A stretch of 64,000 nt of DNA from Ustulina deusta. Its lineage: Eukaryota > Ascomycota > Sordariomycetes > Xylariales > Xylariaceae. Of this stretch, positions 23,757 to 34,700 are shown in pieces (position 1 is the first letter of the stretch; each line of letters begins with the position of its first letter). Under the pieces are notes generated by a model. That model had not been told where the DNA came from, made no database searches, and worked only from the letters and a program-made list of their open reading frames with translations. Made by a program: the position numbers and the translations under genes. The DNA is taken from positions 682,001 through 746,000 of the forward strand of contig JAJNNX010000002.1 in NCBI GenBank assembly GCA_023159155.1, in the 5' to 3' direction.

Positions 23757-25256
23757 ATTCCGATCAACCATCAATGTCTTTAATGGTTCCATTTTCTTCG
23801 CGATATACCCTCCATCTCTCATTGCTAGCATTTACGACCGGGAACAGCTTCTAGCTTCGAACTCCAACATAGCATCGACGTACTGCTATGTGCATATCTA
23901 CCTCTTGTTGTCACTATTAGCCTACACCGCCTCGACTAGTACCAGCTCCACGCCGTGCATTAGCCACCACGACAAGAATGATTGAGTCTTAACACATCGA
24001 TTAGTGATTGGACAGACAGCTTTTAGGCGGCTTGACATTTACTCGCATAGCAGAAATGTATGCAGACCTGACACAGCTAAGATATATCAGCGACCTTTGC
24101 GGTACCAGCCACCCTTCTCTTCTTCATCAATACCTTATTTTGATACCTTGCTTTATTTCTTATTTACTGGAGGTACTCGCATGGGGGGCGAAAATGTTCA
24201 TGGAACATTCTTATCCAGGCTTTTCTTGGGTTGGGTTGGGCGTAAAACTGGATTGACTTTGACCTTCATGGGGTCCGCTTCTTTCTTGTGTCCGAAACTC
24301 CAATGGCTTCACGGTCGACAAATCTTGCTTCCTTCGTTTCCTTTTTTATTTTTATTCTTATTTACATGTTTTGCTTTTCTCAAACACTTGTTAGGCGAGG
24401 AGACTGGGGAAAGGACGGCTGTCGTCCGAGTCACGAAGTTGATGAGATGGGCCGAAGAAAAGTATGAGGTGGATTGGATTGGAGGAGTACGGCATGCCTC
24501 TCCGTTGTCGTGGAATTTATATCTGAAGACGTATCGTCATATACTAACGGAGAAACATGACACGCATTACGACAGGTGGAATGAAGAGTATAAGCGAGGA
24601 GAGTTGTCGAGGGAATCCTCTCTTCAGGTCATAGGCGCTCTCCCTGACCTTGGGTGAGCGAAGAAGATAAGGCCGGGAGGCAAAGCGCAAGCAAAGGCAA
24701 AGGTTGATATGTTAATATCCATCGAGTGATGCATGAGCGAGGCAATGCACAGTGGGTGAAGCAAATCACGAAACTGGTTAATGTTCATAGTGTGGTTGAT
24801 TCATACAATATGGCGACATAGTGCTCATGAAATTTCCGGTGCAATCGTATGAGTTGAGTCAATTATTTGGACACGGAAGACTACCTCTCCCCATGCAATG
24901 TAGAAGAATTGCATCATTACAAAATACCCACCGGATTAGAGACGTGTGGCAATTTTTGAATAGGATGCCAGTGTACTGTGCACCAGATGCTAGCCTCAGG
25001 TCCTGCCTTGGTAACCTGGTAATGTTATTATTGGAGCAAGTGGTGTCTCGATGTTGCAGGATGGATGGAGATACCTAATTGACGGGTAGCCACTATGAGG
25101 GGTAATAAATGGGCACTGCCCCCTGTACCTTACTGCGGTAACATTTAGGTAACTGTCCAGCTAGCTAGGTACCTAGCGTGGAGCAATCCCACCGCTTTGG
25201 TACCTGTTAAACTGTACGCGCCTCCTCTCTCAACAGACGCGTCTGCTTCCTCGTTC
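23757..25256. other. Intergenic, 1.5 kb
   Basis: This is the 3' flank of BEM1 followed by the thymidylate synthase promoter. The frame open from 24004 to 24657 starts with GTG and is T-rich with an artificial-looking hydrophobic run; it is more likely trailer sequence than a gene. Promoter-type signals appear only close to 25200 (ACGCG motifs, see separate entry). Confidence 0.55.
25215..25242. promoter_or_regulatory. Candidate MCB (MBF) sites
   Basis: ACGCGT lies at 25237-25242 inside the palindrome AGACGCGTCT, and a second ACGCG core begins near 25216, both immediately upstream of the thymidylate synthase start. In yeasts this gene is a classical MBF target at G1/S through ACGCGT boxes. 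The match is suggestive; ACGCGT occurs elsewhere in the window by chance. Confidence 0.4.
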
Positions 25257-26406
25257 ATGATTTTTCAACCGCCGGAACACACAACAATGGATGCGGAATC
25301 GACAGAAAGACTCGAAGTATTGTCTTCAAATCATCCCGACAAAACAAATGGCCACATAGTGCCAAGAAAGCAGCATGAAGAATTACAATACCTAGACTTA
25401 GTTCAGGAGATCTTGGCAACCGGCGAACATCGACCCGACCGGTATGAATCTTGCGTTGGCGGGAGTAATGTTACTTCTCTAGCTATATAAATCCTTCGAG
25501 GCTCGGGCCCTGGAAAGATCGGGATTCTAACTGCCATTTATGTGTAGGACCGGAACTGGCACGTACTCAATCTTTGCGCCAGCACCGCTAAAGTTCTCCC
25601 TCAACGACAATGGCCAGCCAATCCTGCCACTGCTAACGACGAAACGAGTATTCCTAAAAGCCGTTGTGGCCGAGCTACTTTGGTTTGTAGAGGGGAATAC
25701 GTCGTCTACAGCACTGTCGGAGGCCGGGGTTAAGATCTGGGATGGTAACGGATCACGAGAATTCCTGGACAGCGTCGGCCTATCACATCGTGAAGTCGGC
25801 GATCTTGGCCCTGTCTACGGATTCCAATGGCGACATTTCGGCGCCGAATACGTGGATGCGAAGACAGACTACACAGGCAGGGGCGTTGATCAGCTTGCTG
25901 AAGTGATTCACAAGCTGCGGAACAACCCCTATGATCGCCGCATCATCCTCAGCGCATGGAATCCGGCTGATCTGAAGAAGATGGCCCTTCCGCCGTGCCA
26001 TATGTTCGCCCAGTTCTACGTCTCTTATCCGCGCACGGAAAAGAACGAGACGCAGCAGAACGGGGAGAAGACGCCGGGACATCTGCATTGTCAGCTGTAC
26101 CAGCGGTCCTGCGACATGGGTCTTGGCGTTCCGTTCAACATCGCCAGCTATGCGCTGCTCACCCACATGCTTGCACACGTCTGCGAGTTGGTTCCTGGCA
26201 GCTTAACACAAGTCATGGGCGATGCACACGTCTATTGCGACCATGTCGATGCACTCAAAATTCAGCTCGAGCGAGAGCCAAGGCCGTTCCCAACGTTAGA
26301 GATTGCGAGGGAGAAAGGCGGAAGTATTGACGGGTGGAAGGTTGAAGACCTCATCGTCAAGGATTATCACCCCCACAAGACGATCGCAATGAAGATGTCG
26401 GTCTGA
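25257..26406 (+). CDS. Thymidylate synthase
   Basis: Converts dUMP to dTMP using 5,10-methylenetetrahydrofolate. Two exons, 25257-25441 and 25548-26406, joined in phase 2 to give [14 protein letters not shown]; 347 residues. Core features are present: the RTGTGTYS folate/phosphate loop, catalytic Cys in [12 protein letters not shown] (about residue 212), [23 protein letters not shown] and the C-terminal KMSV typical of the enzyme. An [15 protein letters not shown] insert sits in the small-domain region before [11 protein letters not shown], as in other fungal forms. ATG 25257 is the first in frame; a second ATG at 25287 ([10 protein letters not shown]) could be the true start, since the first 10 residues are unconserved-looking. 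Confidence 0.96.
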
Positions 26407-27573
26407 GATCCGGTATCTCTGGTAACACCTTTTAGAGCGACATGACTACGAGGCTAGGTGTGGGTATGGAATGAGTATGGATGTAGATGGCTAGATGAAT
26501 ATGATGACGGATGGATCCCTAATCGCATAGACATCTGGAATCTATAATGATGGTATTACCACTGCTCGGGTGGCTCGGGCCTGAGTAACTTGGCCGCAGG
26601 TATAGATAGACCACTAACACTAGAGCCACCTAACCACGTAGTTTGTTTTGTTAGCCGCAGCAAGGAAAGAAAGACAGAAAGAAAGAAAAATATCCAATGT
26701 CCCCGTCTCCAGTAGGAACACAGATTGCTAGGTTGGAAATTCACGCTTGCATCTTGTGACGACTCCAATCCGGTTCTATACATATCCACACGCCAGCACA
26801 TATCTCTCGTCCATCAAGCCGTTCATTGCAGATAGGCATATTTGAATGTCTATCAATTCTTGAATCGACTAATGCCTCGGATAGTAGTCTCTAGTATACA
26901 ATCACTCGGTATTGTGGCGTGTAGGAGCATTGAAACTGGTAGTTGCAGGTATATAGATAGGAGGTACACAGGGAGAATTTCGAGATTGGTTACACGTTTT
27001 TCTACTTGAAGATATCCAACCTAGGTGTCTAGGTAGGATTACCTACCTATCTTGGAATATTAAAAGGTACCTACCTAAAGTACCTAGGTAAGGATAGATA
27101 CAGGCGGGTATAGGTAGGTGCTTACGCATGGTAGGTTGGAGGAGGGGCCAGCTACCTAACGAAATGCCGGGGGTAGGTGCGGCGCTGGTGATTTGACGCA
27201 TAAAGTCGGTCAATGCAATCACGATGCACAGGCCACACCCGGCTATGCTCGAAACAGGTCGATGCATCCCAAAACGCAAGCTGATTGGATGATACAGGTC
27301 CTCGATATGTTTTTCCCAGGTTCTACGGAAGCACCCCACCAGCGTCTCCACCCACGTTTTGGGGCATTTTCGGTCAATAACCAAAGCCACCAACCTCCCC
27401 AGCTCCATCTTTTCATCCGTTAAGCACAAACCTCGCCCCTTTATCCTCCAAAACCCGCGGCTCTACTCGTTTACACGCTTAGGCTGAAATTCATTCAATC
27501 GGCAGAGAACAATCGCATTCGCGCGCGCGAGCCGACGTCCAAGGTCGCATTGCCGACTCCCATTCTTTCGAAC
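26407..27573. other. Intergenic, 1.2 kb
   Basis: 3' flank of thymidylate synthase, then promoter of the CENP-B-type gene. Between 27010 and 27125 there is a dense run of TACCTA/TAGGTA units with an exact TACCTAGGTA at 27081-27090. No gene is accepted; the 27043-27429 minus-strand frame overlaps this repeat-like stretch. Confidence 0.6.
27010..27125. repeat. Cluster of TACCTA/TAGGTA units
   Basis: At least eight TACCTA or TAGGTA hexamers within about 115 bases, including the exact palindrome TACCTAGGTA at 27081-27090. It lies about 450 bases upstream of the CENP-B-type gene. Confidence 0.7.
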
Positions 27574-28944
27574 ATGAGCGACGTCTCCGCTGCCGCTGCC
27601 GCCGCCGCCGCCGCTTCTATCGGCGCCGCGCAGCAGCAGCAACAGCAACAGGTTCAGCAGGTGCAACAGGTGCACCACCACCCCGCGCTCGAGAACACCA
27701 ACAATATCCCCGTCGAGTTCAAAAGCGATGTCGACGTAGACGTGGGCGTCGACGTAGATGTCGACGACAGCAATACCAGCAATTCGAACATCAACCCCGA
27801 ACTCACTCCCAACCCCAACATTAATCCTGACAACATCAACCCCGAGCTCACCAACGTCGGCGTCCACATCGCCAGCGACGAGAACTCGCCGCCCGCTGCA
27901 CACACACCAAAGGAGCGCCACTCGCTGACCCTCGACCAGCGACGCGCTCTCCGTCGCTGGGCTCACTCCCAGACTACCCGTCCCTCGCACAAGGCCTGCA
28001 TTGAGTGGTTCTTCAGCCAGTACGGCCAGCATGTCAGCCAGTCCACCATCTCGCATTCCCTCTCTCCCAAGTATGCTCGTCTCGATAATGACAGCCAGTT
28101 CAGCGGCTCGCGTCTGCGTTTCGGGAACTGGCCTGACGTCGAGAAGCTCGTCCTTCTCTGGCATGGCCAGGTAGTCGCATCAGGTCGCAACCCTTCCAAC
28201 GAAGAGTTGGCCGAGAAGGCAAAGGCTATCTTTCAGCAGCTTCCGCGCTACAAGGATGAATCTGCGCCCGAGTTTTCACCCGGGTGGATTCATCGCTTTA
28301 AGAAGCGCTACGGGCTACTAATTAGACGACAACGCCGTCATGGTAGCGCTCCGAATCCTGCTGACGACATACCTTATTTGGTCGATGCTGTGCCTCGCTT
28401 CATGGCTATCAGTGCTGAGACGAGCCCTGCCGCTATCCGCGATGCCGTGCTCCGTGTCGTTGGTGTTGAAGCTAGCCTGACCACCTGCGCCCGCGTCCGT
28501 GATGAGGCTATTCGTCGAGTTGAGAATCCACCTACTCATCCAGGCCTCTCTGGCGCACCTCTCCCTCCAACCGAGTCCGATGCATATGCAGAGACCGAGG
28601 ACCCCGAGGTCGTCTTGCAAAACGCATTGCGCCAGATGCAACAGGAAGAGGCCGACGCTGAGGCCGAGGCTGCAGCAGTTCGTGAGCAGAGAGACCGTCA
28701 AGAGCATGGTCTCCCACCCATCGCTCCGGGTCTAACTACACCTGTGCCGGGGCCTGCTAGAAGCAGTGCTAGATTCACTCCAGCTGGCCCCGAGGAGCAT
28801 TCCTTGACACTTACTCCTATATCGAGTGGTCAAACTATGTCAAGTACCGATCGGCCTCTGCGCTGCCCATTCTGTGTCAACCAGCGCATGCTCCGTAGCA
28901 TCAAGGAGGCAGTTGAACATATGAGCACCCATGTGGTTGTTTGA
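27574..28944 (+). CDS. CENP-B/pogo-type DNA-binding protein
   Basis: Intronless, 456 residues. After a low-complexity N-terminus (Ala9, Gln7, then alternating Asp-Val pairs) come two helix-turn-helix modules in the order found in pogo/Tc5 transposases and CENP-B. The first is residues 117-165 (LTLDQRRALRRWAHSQTT … VSQSTISHSLS). The second is about 185-250 (KLVLLWHGQVVASGRNPSNE … FSPGWIHRFKKRYGL). The DDE catalytic domain that should follow in a transposase is absent. A region of unknown fold (about 255-310), an acidic Gln/Glu-rich helix and a C-terminal CCHH finger (C431, C434, H449, H453) follow instead. This is best read as a host protein derived from a transposase, probably a sequence-specific chromatin or transcription factor. 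The start ATG has no in-frame ATG upstream. Confidence 0.85.
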   Translation: MSDVSAAAAAAAAASIGAAQQQQQQQVQQVQQVHHHPALENTNNIPVEFKSDVDVDVGVDVDVDDSNTSNSNINPELTPNPNINPDNINPELTNVGVHIASDENSPPAAHTPKERHSLTLDQRRALRRWAHSQTTRPSHKACIEWFFSQYGQHVSQSTISHSLSPKYARLDNDSQFSGSRLRFGNWPDVEKLVLLWHGQVVASGRNPSNEELAEKAKAIFQQLPRYKDESAPEFSPGWIHRFKKRYGLLIRRQRRHGSAPNPADDIPYLVDAVPRFMAISAETSPAAIRDAVLRVVGVEASLTTCARVRDEAIRRVENPPTHPGLSGAPLPPTESDAYAETEDPEVVLQNALRQMQQEEADAEAEAAAVREQRDRQEHGLPPIAPGLTTPVPGPARSSARFTPAGPEEHSLTLTPISSGQTMSSTDRPLRCPFCVNQRMLRSIKEAVEHMSTHVVV

Positions 28945-29630
28945 ATAGTTCTAATATCTGAAGCGAGAGTAATCATTGTTCCCCGATCGTACACTCATGC
29001 TCTAGGGGTGCGCTTGAGGGCGTGTTGCGGTATTTACTGAGTTGGACGTTGGCGAGGATAGGATCCGAAGAGAGGTCGGTGAGCTTTTCCCTCGTACTCA
29101 TAGTGTCTATGACACTATAATCTAGATGCTTCATTTGCTGGGTATTTACTGCTTCTAGAAGACTCATGCGGGCTCGGGATATCGAGTTCTTAACGGAGGA
29201 GCAACTAGTCACCGTTCGCGTTTGCACTGAGTCACGGTTAGGAACGGGAGGAAAGTCATGGGTAGTTATGAGTTACCTAAGGCATTGTATTATGTGTGTA
29301 GGTTACTATGTAGCAGTTATGCTATATCATGTTGCAATGTCTATTCAATCTGTCTACGATTAGCTTACTTTGTGGCCTGGTAAATTCCAACAGTTAAGAC
29401 TGTTTTCTATGAGCTATTCGGCCTGTTACTGAGCAGGGTTCTCTTATGACAGCTAGCTATGTAATGTATTTACTATGATTTAGAGGCTATGGGGGTTGGG
29501 GAAGGGGATGGGTTATTAATTAGGCAAAGGAAGGTCGACGTTGAAAATTTCCATGTTTTGATGCCTGTTAGGAGTATGAATTAAGGTGCTTCTTGTGCGG
29601 CGCCATATCCATGCAAATTCCCATCGTTAA
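28945..29630. other. Convergent 3' spacer
   Basis: About 690 bases between the converging CENP-B-type and coiled-coil genes. The two overlapping short frames near 28973-29363 have no domain support. Nothing structured noticed. Confidence 0.6.
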
Positions 29631-31220
29631 TCACTCATTGATGAGGCCCAGGTTTCCATCGAGAGCTGACCAGAGGCTCTTCTGCCCATCCTTCGTAGGT
29701 TTCTTTCCGGTACGTTTCTCGCTACTGGCAGCGCTTTTCTCATTCATCTCTGCAAATTCTATATCTCCATTTGCAGATCCTCCATCATCACCTTTTGGCA
29801 TTTGTAGTGGTTCTTTATTTTGGAGCATGGATACCTGATCTAGCGCCTGCATCGCATCCTCGATGGACATCTGACCCTTATCAACTGCCTCGGCAACGGC
29901 CTCCAATGTCGCAATTTTGGCCGAATCTGCCGCGAATAGCCAGGGCCGGATCTGCTCTGTGACAGAAGCGCTCTTTGTTGCTTGGGCGAAGCTCAAGCTT
30001 GAATGCGACTTTTTAGATGTTGGTTGTGGATATTTTGACAGTAGCTTACTGTCCTGTGCAAGACGACGCAGCATTTTGTTCGTCTCCTGTTGCTGTCGTG
30101 CAATCGTGGCGCTAACGTGTGCCTTTTCCTGTACTAGCCCTTTTTGCTCTCGCGAGAGTGCTTGGAGTTTCTCGAGATAGGGTGTTACGAGGTAAGTCTG
30201 CGGCTCAGGACAGGCTGGCAATGATAATATTGCTGGAACTGATCCTGGCAACTCATCTTGTGGTCGTGGCAATTCCTTGAGCTTGCGTAGTTGAGACATG
30301 GAAGCCATTATCTGCCTGCGCAACTGGATATGGCGTTTATATTCTTTCTCAATATCGGCTAGTTGCGCTTCACGGTCAAGGCCCTCGTTTTCGCTCTTCT
30401 TCTTTGGTGAACCATCTGCCTCTTCTGACTCGTCTTCGCCCGCTTTGCTTAGCATATTCTCTATCCAGTTTACGAGTGAGTTTTTGACCGCATTTACGGC
30501 TGCCACCTGTGCTTCGGGGGACGCATCCTTGGGATCGTTAGGATGCTTCGCTTTCAGCTCTTCAAGCTTCTGCTGATCACGCTCGAGGACTAATTTCCCA
30601 CGAAAGGTCGCTTTACGAAGTCGCGAGATCAGGTCCCGAGCCTGCTGGTCGGGCGTCTCCTCGTTCTTCGTGAATCCTTCGACAAGGTCCTTTGGAAGCT
30701 CTGGGAAGGGAGTGCAGTCCCTGAACATGACCTTCGGATCGAGGAAATCCGGAGCTGCGGCTGGTTGACGGTTGAATTCTTCATAGTGCCTTTTAAATGC
30801 GTCAAGCTTTTGACGCTCCTTCTCTAAGCTATTGAATTCCAGCTGCTCCTCGAGGAGTCTTATCTCAGCATCTGCTCGAGTCGAGCCGGGAGCGGGAGCA
30901 GCAGCAGAGACGCCAGCTCTGTGCTCAGCTCGTAGCCTCGACAGCTCTTTCTGCAGCTTGATGTTCTTTTGTACGGCCTCGATGAATTCTCGTTGCTTCT
31001 CTGGAGGAGCATCTGATAGGGCGACGGGTTTGTCCGGGTCGATAAGAAATATAGGACTCCTCAGCTGTTCCTGGCCCAGACTCTGGGCCAAATTTCGAGC
31101 CGCGGCCCGTTTCTCGGCAACGAGTTCTCCCCGGGGGCGCAACAGCCGCTCTAGAGCCTCACGAGCTCGTTTGGCAGCTAGTTCTTCCTCTGGTGTCGCG
31201 CTCATGGTTTCCTGATTCAT
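29631..31220 (-). CDS. Coiled-coil protein of unknown function (529 aa)
   Basis: A single uninterrupted frame with an ATG at 31220 (MNQETMSATPEEE; a second ATG five codons on is possible). The protein is highly charged and mostly helical, with probable coiled coils at about 60-150 (EKQREFIEAVQKNIKLQKEL, EIRLLEEQLEFNSLEKERQK), 205-260, 280-315 and 350-395. An acidic/KKK-rich linker lies near 270-285. The C-terminal third is Ser/Lys-rich and ends in WSALDGNLGLINE. No signal peptide or membrane segment. Composition would fit a cytoskeletal, spindle-pole or trafficking tether, but I recognise no family. It shares a 579-bp divergent promoter with BRR2. Confidence 0.75.
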   Translation of the reverse strand: MNQETMSATPEEELAAKRAREALERLLRPRGELVAEKRAAARNLAQSLGQEQLRSPIFLIDPDKPVALSDAPPEKQREFIEAVQKNIKLQKELSRLRAEHRAGVSAAAPAPGSTRADAEIRLLEEQLEFNSLEKERQKLDAFKRHYEEFNRQPAAAPDFLDPKVMFRDCTPFPELPKDLVEGFTKNEETPDQQARDLISRLRKATFRGKLVLERDQQKLEELKAKHPNDPKDASPEAQVAAVNAVKNSLVNWIENMLSKAGEDESEEADGSPKKKSENEGLDREAQLADIEKEYKRHIQLRRQIMASMSQLRKLKELPRPQDELPGSVPAILSLPACPEPQTYLVTPYLEKLQALSREQKGLVQEKAHVSATIARQQQETNKMLRRLAQDSKLLSKYPQPTSKKSHSSLSFAQATKSASVTEQIRPWLFAADSAKIATLEAVAEAVDKGQMSIEDAMQALDQVSMLQNKEPLQMPKGDDGGSANGDIEFAEMNEKSAASSEKRTGKKPTKDGQKSLWSALDGNLGLINE

Positions 31221-31799
31221 TGACTGGCGAAAACAAGAACAGAAACAACAGCCGTCACAGTCATCTCACCTCACCTACTCTACTTGACGTGTAAGTATGT
31301 CAGGTAGGCACAGGGTTGGTACTGAGGAGGTGACTAAGGTCCAGTAATTTGTATAGGGATGTTAGGTGACTGCTGTAATGGGCACATAAACAGTGCTTGG
31401 CCAATTAGAAATCGAACTTGTGGTGGCGGAATAAGCATCTCATTGGCTAAAATGCAAGGTGCCCGTCCCCACAATTCGTTGCCTTAGCTAAGTAGCTTTA
31501 GCCTGTACGTGCTGTCTTGATAATGAGCAGTCCAGCTTCTTAAATTTTCCGTTGGCGCGTGTATGAACCTCGCCAGACATTGAAGAAAACCCCCATCCAG
31601 CGCATCCTCTCGCGGCCGCCCAAAAGCGCATAATTTCCAGCGCGTAATAGTCAGATGATTTAGCCGTTTTCTCGAACGGCGCCCACGTCCATTGGGTCTA
31701 CAAATAGGACCAGCCGTCAACCGATCGATACTCCCACACGCCACCGCGCCACCGTCGAGACGGCCCTCGAGCGCCTGTTCAGCGTCTTTGGCATTCAAG
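31221..31799. promoter_or_regulatory. Divergent promoter of coiled-coil gene and BRR2
   Basis: A 579-base gap between two divergent starts. It contains CCAAT at 31401-31405 and its complement ATTGG at 31442-31446, candidate binding sites for the HAP/CBF complex. It probably serves both genes; no TATA box stands out. Confidence 0.4.
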
Positions 31800-34700
31800 A
31801 TGGCTGACCACCACCGAGATGTGTCGCAGTACAAGTACTCGGCTATGTCCAACCTGGTTCTCCAGGCGGACCGCCGATTCATCACGCGACGCACCGATGA
31901 GGCGACCGGTGACCCCGAATCTCTAGCCGGCAGGCTCAATGTCAACGACATGGGCTCTCGCATCGCACGCGATAATGCGCCTAAAACGAAGAAGAAGACA
32001 GGCGCTCTGGCTGTCAAAAGGGGTGATGCGCAAGAGGGACAAGACATCCTGGCTCGCGAGCAAAGGAAGCGGACGAACGATGCGTCTCGATTACAAGGCG
32101 CGGGCATTCTTGGACAGGCAGACCTATTGGTTGAGGGACTTCGATACCAACCACGAACTCCCGCTACGCGTGCGACTTTTGACTTGATACTGCATCTCGT
32201 TGCTAGTAACCTTGGAGACGTCTCACACGAGGTTGTTCTCAGTGCTGCTGACGCCATTCTCGAGTATCTCAAGGACGAGGATATGAAGGATATAGAGAAG
32301 AAGAAAGAGATCGACGATTTAATAGGGTCGAGTTTGAACCCGAAGCAATTCAACGAGTTGGTAAATCTCGGAAAGAAGATCACAGACTATGATACCCAAA
32401 ATGACGACGAGGAAATGGATACAGGCGCCGGCAGGGATGAACTCGATGGCGAGCTAGACGATCGCCAAGGTGTTGCTGTTGTTTTTGACGAAGAGGACGA
32501 AGATGAAGAAGCGGCTATGGCGAATGAAGTCCGGGACGAGTCCTCTGACGACGAGACTGCTTCGGACAATGACGACGAAAACATACCCGGCATGGGAGAG
32601 CGGGCTATGGGCGGAGACGCAGGCGAAGACCGGGTGGAGGAAGAAGGCGGCGTAGCGGATGGTGATGCGATGGTTATTGACCCCGGCATATCAGAAAACA
32701 AGCAGAAGACCGCATCACAGGAGAAAAATTATATTCCCGCTCGCGACATCGATGCATATTGGTTACAGAGAGAGATAGGTAACCTCTATTCCGATGCCCA
32801 TATTCAGCACGATAAGACAGCTGATGCCCTGCGTATTCTCGCTGGAGAGCCTGATGAGCCTGGTGGTGAAGAGAAACAGCTAAGAGAAATCGAGAATGAC
32901 TTGATGGAACTCTTTGACTACGAACACCATGAAATTGTTCAGAGGCTTATTGAGAACCGGGAGAAGATCGTATGGCTCACCCGACTAGCCAGGGCAGAGG
33001 ATGACGAAAACCGTGGAGTTATTGAGCGAGAAATGGCTTCTGAAGGTCTTCGATGGATACTTGATGAATTGCGGGGAAAGAAGGTTGGTGATCCCACAAA
33101 GAAGATGGAGATCAAGATGGACATCGACATACCAAACTCCCTTATCGATGCGCCTAAGGCTGAGCGGGCAGAGGGCCAACTTGTTGGTGGCCTCCGGCCT
33201 CGCAAACTTATCAATCTGGAGAACCTCGTTTTTGATCAGGGAAATCACCTCATGACGAACCCCAAAGTCCGTCTCCCAGAAGGCTCTACCAAAAGGACAT
33301 TCAAGGGCTACGAAGAGATTCACGTCCCGGCACCGAAGAAGCGCAACCAACCTGATGATGTTAGCATCCCCATAACAGACATGCCTGAGTGGGCACAAGG
33401 GCCTTTTAGTTCGGCGAAAGCCCTCAACAAAATACAGTCGAAGTGCTACCCGTCAGCTTTCGAGGACGATGGTAATATGCTGATTTGCGCTCCAACTGGC
33501 AGTGGCAAGACCAACGTTGCCATGTTAACAATTCTGCGTGAACTCGGAAAGCATAGAAATCCCCAAACAGGAGATATCGATTTGGACGCGTTCAAGATTG
33601 TCTATATTGCACCCTTGAAGGCATTGGTTCAAGAGCAAGTGGGCAACTTTGGCGCCCGTCTCAAGCCATATGGCATCACGGTATCTGAACTGACCGGTGA
33701 TCGTCAACTCACTAAACAACAGGTTACTGAGACACAAGTTATCGTCACAACACCAGAGAAATGGGATGTTATAACAAGAAAAGCCACAGACTTAACATAT
33801 ACCAATCTCGTGCGACTAATCATCATCGATGAAATCCATCTATTGCATGACGATCGTGGACCCGTTCTTGAGAGTATCGTTAGTCGAACGATTCGAAAAA
33901 CCGAACAGACGGGTGACCCTGTGCGGCTGATTGGCCTGTCTGCAACTTTGCCAAACTATAGGGATGTTGCCAGCTTCCTTCGCGTAGATCCGAATAAGGG
34001 TCTTTTCCACTTTGATGGCTCTTTCCGTCCATGCCCGTTGAAACAAGAATTTATTGGTGTCACTGACAAGAAGGCCATCAAGCAATTAAAGACAATGAAT
34101 GATATCACATACAACAAGGTCATCGAGCATGTTGGGACACATCACAACCAAATGCTTATTTTCGTACACTCCCGCAAGGAAACGGCGAAAACGGCACGAT
34201 ACATTCGAGATAAGGCCTTGGAGATGGAAACTATCAACCAGATCTTAAAGCATGACTCCGGATCTAGAGAAGCACTGAATGAGATTGTCAACGATATTTC
34301 GGATGCGGATCTTAAGGATCTCTTGCCCTACGGATTTGGCATTCATCACGCCGGTATGAATCGAGTCGATCGCGACGAAGTTGAGGGACTTTTTGCTGCA
34401 GGTCTCATTCAGGTACTCGTGTGTACTGCGACACTCGCTTGGGGTGTGAATCTTCCAGCACACACCGTCATCATTAAGGGAACTCAAGTTTACTCTCCTG
34501 AAAAGGGCAGTTGGGTGGAACTGAGCCCTCAGGATGTCCTTCAGATGCTCGGCCGTGCGGGACGTCCTCAGTACGATACTTACGGTGAGGGCATTATTAT
34601 TACATCCCAAAACGAAATGCAGTATTACCTTTCCCTGCTCAACCAGCAATTGCCCATTGAAAGCCAATTTGCTAGCAAGCTGGTTGATAATCTGAACGCA

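Noticed and set aside
24004..24657. A 217-codon frame downstream of BEM1 with a hydrophobic run
   Set aside because: It starts with GTG; the first ATG is 60 codons in. The hydrophobic run comes from a T-rich tract and no family is recognisable, so it is most likely trailer sequence.
27463..28164. A 233-codon minus-strand frame opposite the CENP-B-type gene
   Set aside because: It is a shadow of the skewed, repeat-coded N-terminus of the plus-strand gene, whose domains are clear.
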